A stretch of 7,294 nucleotides of DNA, from the NCBI GenBank assembly GCA_028290765.1, contig JAQGJF010000737.1:1-7294 (forward strand), written 5' to 3'. The notes beneath the pieces are model-generated. The model was not told the origin of the DNA. It searched no databases and saw nothing but the letters and a program-made list of their open reading frames with translations. A program made the translations under genes and the position numbers. The stretch comes from Tardiphaga sp. GTDB taxonomy: Bacteria > Pseudomonadota > Alphaproteobacteria > Rhizobiales > Xanthobacteraceae. Shown piece after piece: positions 6,120-7,294 of the stretch; position 1 is the first letter of the stretch, and every line of letters starts with the position of its first letter.

Positions 6120-7294
6120 ATGAGAATTCTTCACGCGTGCATTTCCGCGGGCGCGTTGGCGGCAACTCTGGTTATCCATGAAGCAGAGGCGCGCGTCACA
6201 CGAATCGTCGTGGACCGGACCACCGCGCTTGCCGATGGGCGCCATGAAAGCCTATCCGGGCGCGCTTACGGCGAACTCGACCCCAAGGACCCGCTCAACG
6301 CCTTCATCACCGATATTCAATACGCGCCGCTGAATGCGCGCGGCCAGGTCGAATATGTTGCCCGCTTCACGCTGACCAAGCCTGTCGACATGGGCCAGGC
6401 GAGCGGAGTGCTCTGGTATGACGTGGTCAATCGCGGCCGGCCGGTTGTCGCCAACAACAGTCCAAGTTCGCTTGGTCCGTCCGCGACCAAGCCGCAGGAT
6501 TTTGGTCACGTCGCACTGATCAGCGGTTGGCAGGGCGACATCGAGCAGGTTGCGGACAACTGGACCGTCCAGGTTCCGATCGCGCGCAATCCCGACGGGT
6601 CCTCCATCACCGGAACCGTGCTGGCCCGCATCGCCAATGCACCCAAGGGCTCCAACACCCGTCCCCTGGGGATGCTGGCGACGCTGATTCCTTACGATGC
6701 CGCGTCGCTCGATGCGACCAAGGCTCGTTTGATCGCCAAGAGCTCCGAGACGCGTTCGGGCGAAACCGGCGCTTCGAAAGAAATCGCCGGCACCGACTGG
6801 GCCTTTGCCGACTGCACGAAAATCCCGTTTCCGGGCAGCCCCAATCCCCGCTCGCTGTGCCTGAAAGACGGGTTCGATCCCGCTTTGCTGTACGAACTCG
6901 TCTACGAGGCCAAGGATCCCAAGGTGCTGGGGGTGGGCCTCGCGGCGATGCGCGACGTCGCATCGTTCTTCCGTTTCGAAGCCGCGGATGATCAGGGCTT
7001 ACCAAACCCGATCGCGGGCAAGATCCATCATGCCGTGGTGCAGGGCATTTCCCAGTCGGGCAACGCCTTGAAGACCTTCATCCTGCTCGGATTCAACCAG
7101 GACGAACAGAAACGCCGCGTGTTCGACGGCGCCAACCCGCACATTGCCGGACGACTGACCTCCGTCAATGTTCGCTTCGGATTGCCGAGCGGGTCCGGCA
7201 CCCTCTACGAGCCCGGCGGAGAAGGCGTGTTGTGGTGGACCTCCTACGTCGATCTCAAGCGCGGCCGGGGTGAAGCGAGCCTGCTGGACCGATG
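6120..7294 (+). CDS. Exported alpha/beta hydrolase-domain protein (Abhydrolase_10-like), 3' partial
   Basis: The frame is open from ATG 6120 to the window end (391 codons plus two bases). Residues 1-24 are a Sec-type signal peptide with a hydrophobic core and A-E-A before the predicted cleavage at Arg25, so the protein should be periplasmic or secreted. From memory, the body resembles the Abhydrolase_10 family. Supporting motifs are a conserved Cys232...Cys247 pair that could form a disulphide, the GVGLAAMRD segment, and the nucleophile-elbow sequence GISQSG with Ser311 as the likely catalytic serine (Ser313 is possible), followed by GFNQDEQKRRVFDGANPHIAG. The remaining catalytic acid and histidine would lie beyond the window; relatives are several hundred residues long. 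Esterase, lipase or amidase activity is plausible but unproven. It starts 145 bases after the cyclase on the same strand, and co-transcription is uncertain. Confidence 0.85.
   Translation, partial: MRILHACISAGALAATLVIHEAEARVTRIVVDRTTALADGRHESLSGRAYGELDPKDPLNAFITDIQYAPLNARGQVEYVARFTLTKPVDMGQASGVLWYDVVNRGRPVVANNSPSSLGPSATKPQDFGHVALISGWQGDIEQVADNWTVQVPIARNPDGSSITGTVLARIANAPKGSNTRPLGMLATLIPYDAASLDATKARLIAKSSETRSGETGASKEIAGTDWAFADCTKIPFPGSPNPRSLCLKDGFDPALLYELVYEAKDPKVLGVGLAAMRDVASFFRFEAADDQGLPNPIAGKIHHAVVQGISQSGNALKTFILLGFNQDEQKRRVFDGANPHIAGRLTSVNVRFGLPSGSGTLYEPGGEGVLWWTSYVDLKRGRGEASLLDR

Noticed and set aside
6120..6145. Lipoprotein reading of the hydrolase signal (Cys7)
   Set aside because: The residues before Cys7 (L-H-A) do not fit a lipobox and the cysteine is too near the N-terminus, before the hydrophobic core.

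Overview
The window is a GC-rich stretch in which all five protein genes lie on the + strand. Strong third-position G/C bias, long open shadows on the opposite strand, and two copies of a palindromic intergenic repeat (arms GAGCATGATC/GATCATGCTC and CCGAAAA/TTTTCGG) suggest an alphaproteobacterium of the Hyphomicrobiales, most likely the Bradyrhizobium/Rhodopseudomonas/Afipia group. That placement rests on recall of similar repeats and on general style. No rRNA, tRNA, transposase, CRISPR array or phage gene was seen.

Layout. (1) 1-1328: an FAD-binding oxidoreductase of the fumarate-reductase/succinate-dehydrogenase flavoprotein type, missing only its N-terminal dinucleotide-binding tip. (2) 1386-1490: repeat copy 1, followed by a near-perfect sigma-54 (-24/-12) promoter at 1515-1530. 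(3) 1564-3198: a Tat-exported family 5 solute-binding protein of an ABC transporter, with no permease or ATPase gene in view. (4) 3296-4276: a zinc-independent quinone oxidoreductase-like MDR enzyme. (5) 4328-4432: repeat copy 2, in the same orientation as copy 1. (6) 4568-5974: a soluble class III adenylate cyclase with an N-terminal sensory-type domain carrying a CPxC...CxxC cysteine cluster. (7) 6120-7294: the first 391 codons of an exported alpha/beta hydrolase-domain protein that runs off the window.

The two repeats divide the window into three blocks: the flavoprotein; the binding-protein/oxidoreductase pair; and the cyclase plus hydrolase. The middle block looks like a small uptake-and-metabolism unit. 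Its sigma-54 promoter suggests activation by an enhancer-binding protein, for example under nitrogen limitation, though the signal is not known. The flavoprotein, MDR reductase and secreted hydrolase are the kinds of enzyme found in catabolic accessory regions, but nothing here identifies the substrate. The most distinctive observations are the sigma-54 promoter, the paired double-hairpin repeats, the cysteine-cluster cyclase, and the loss of both substrate-clamping arginines in the flavoprotein.
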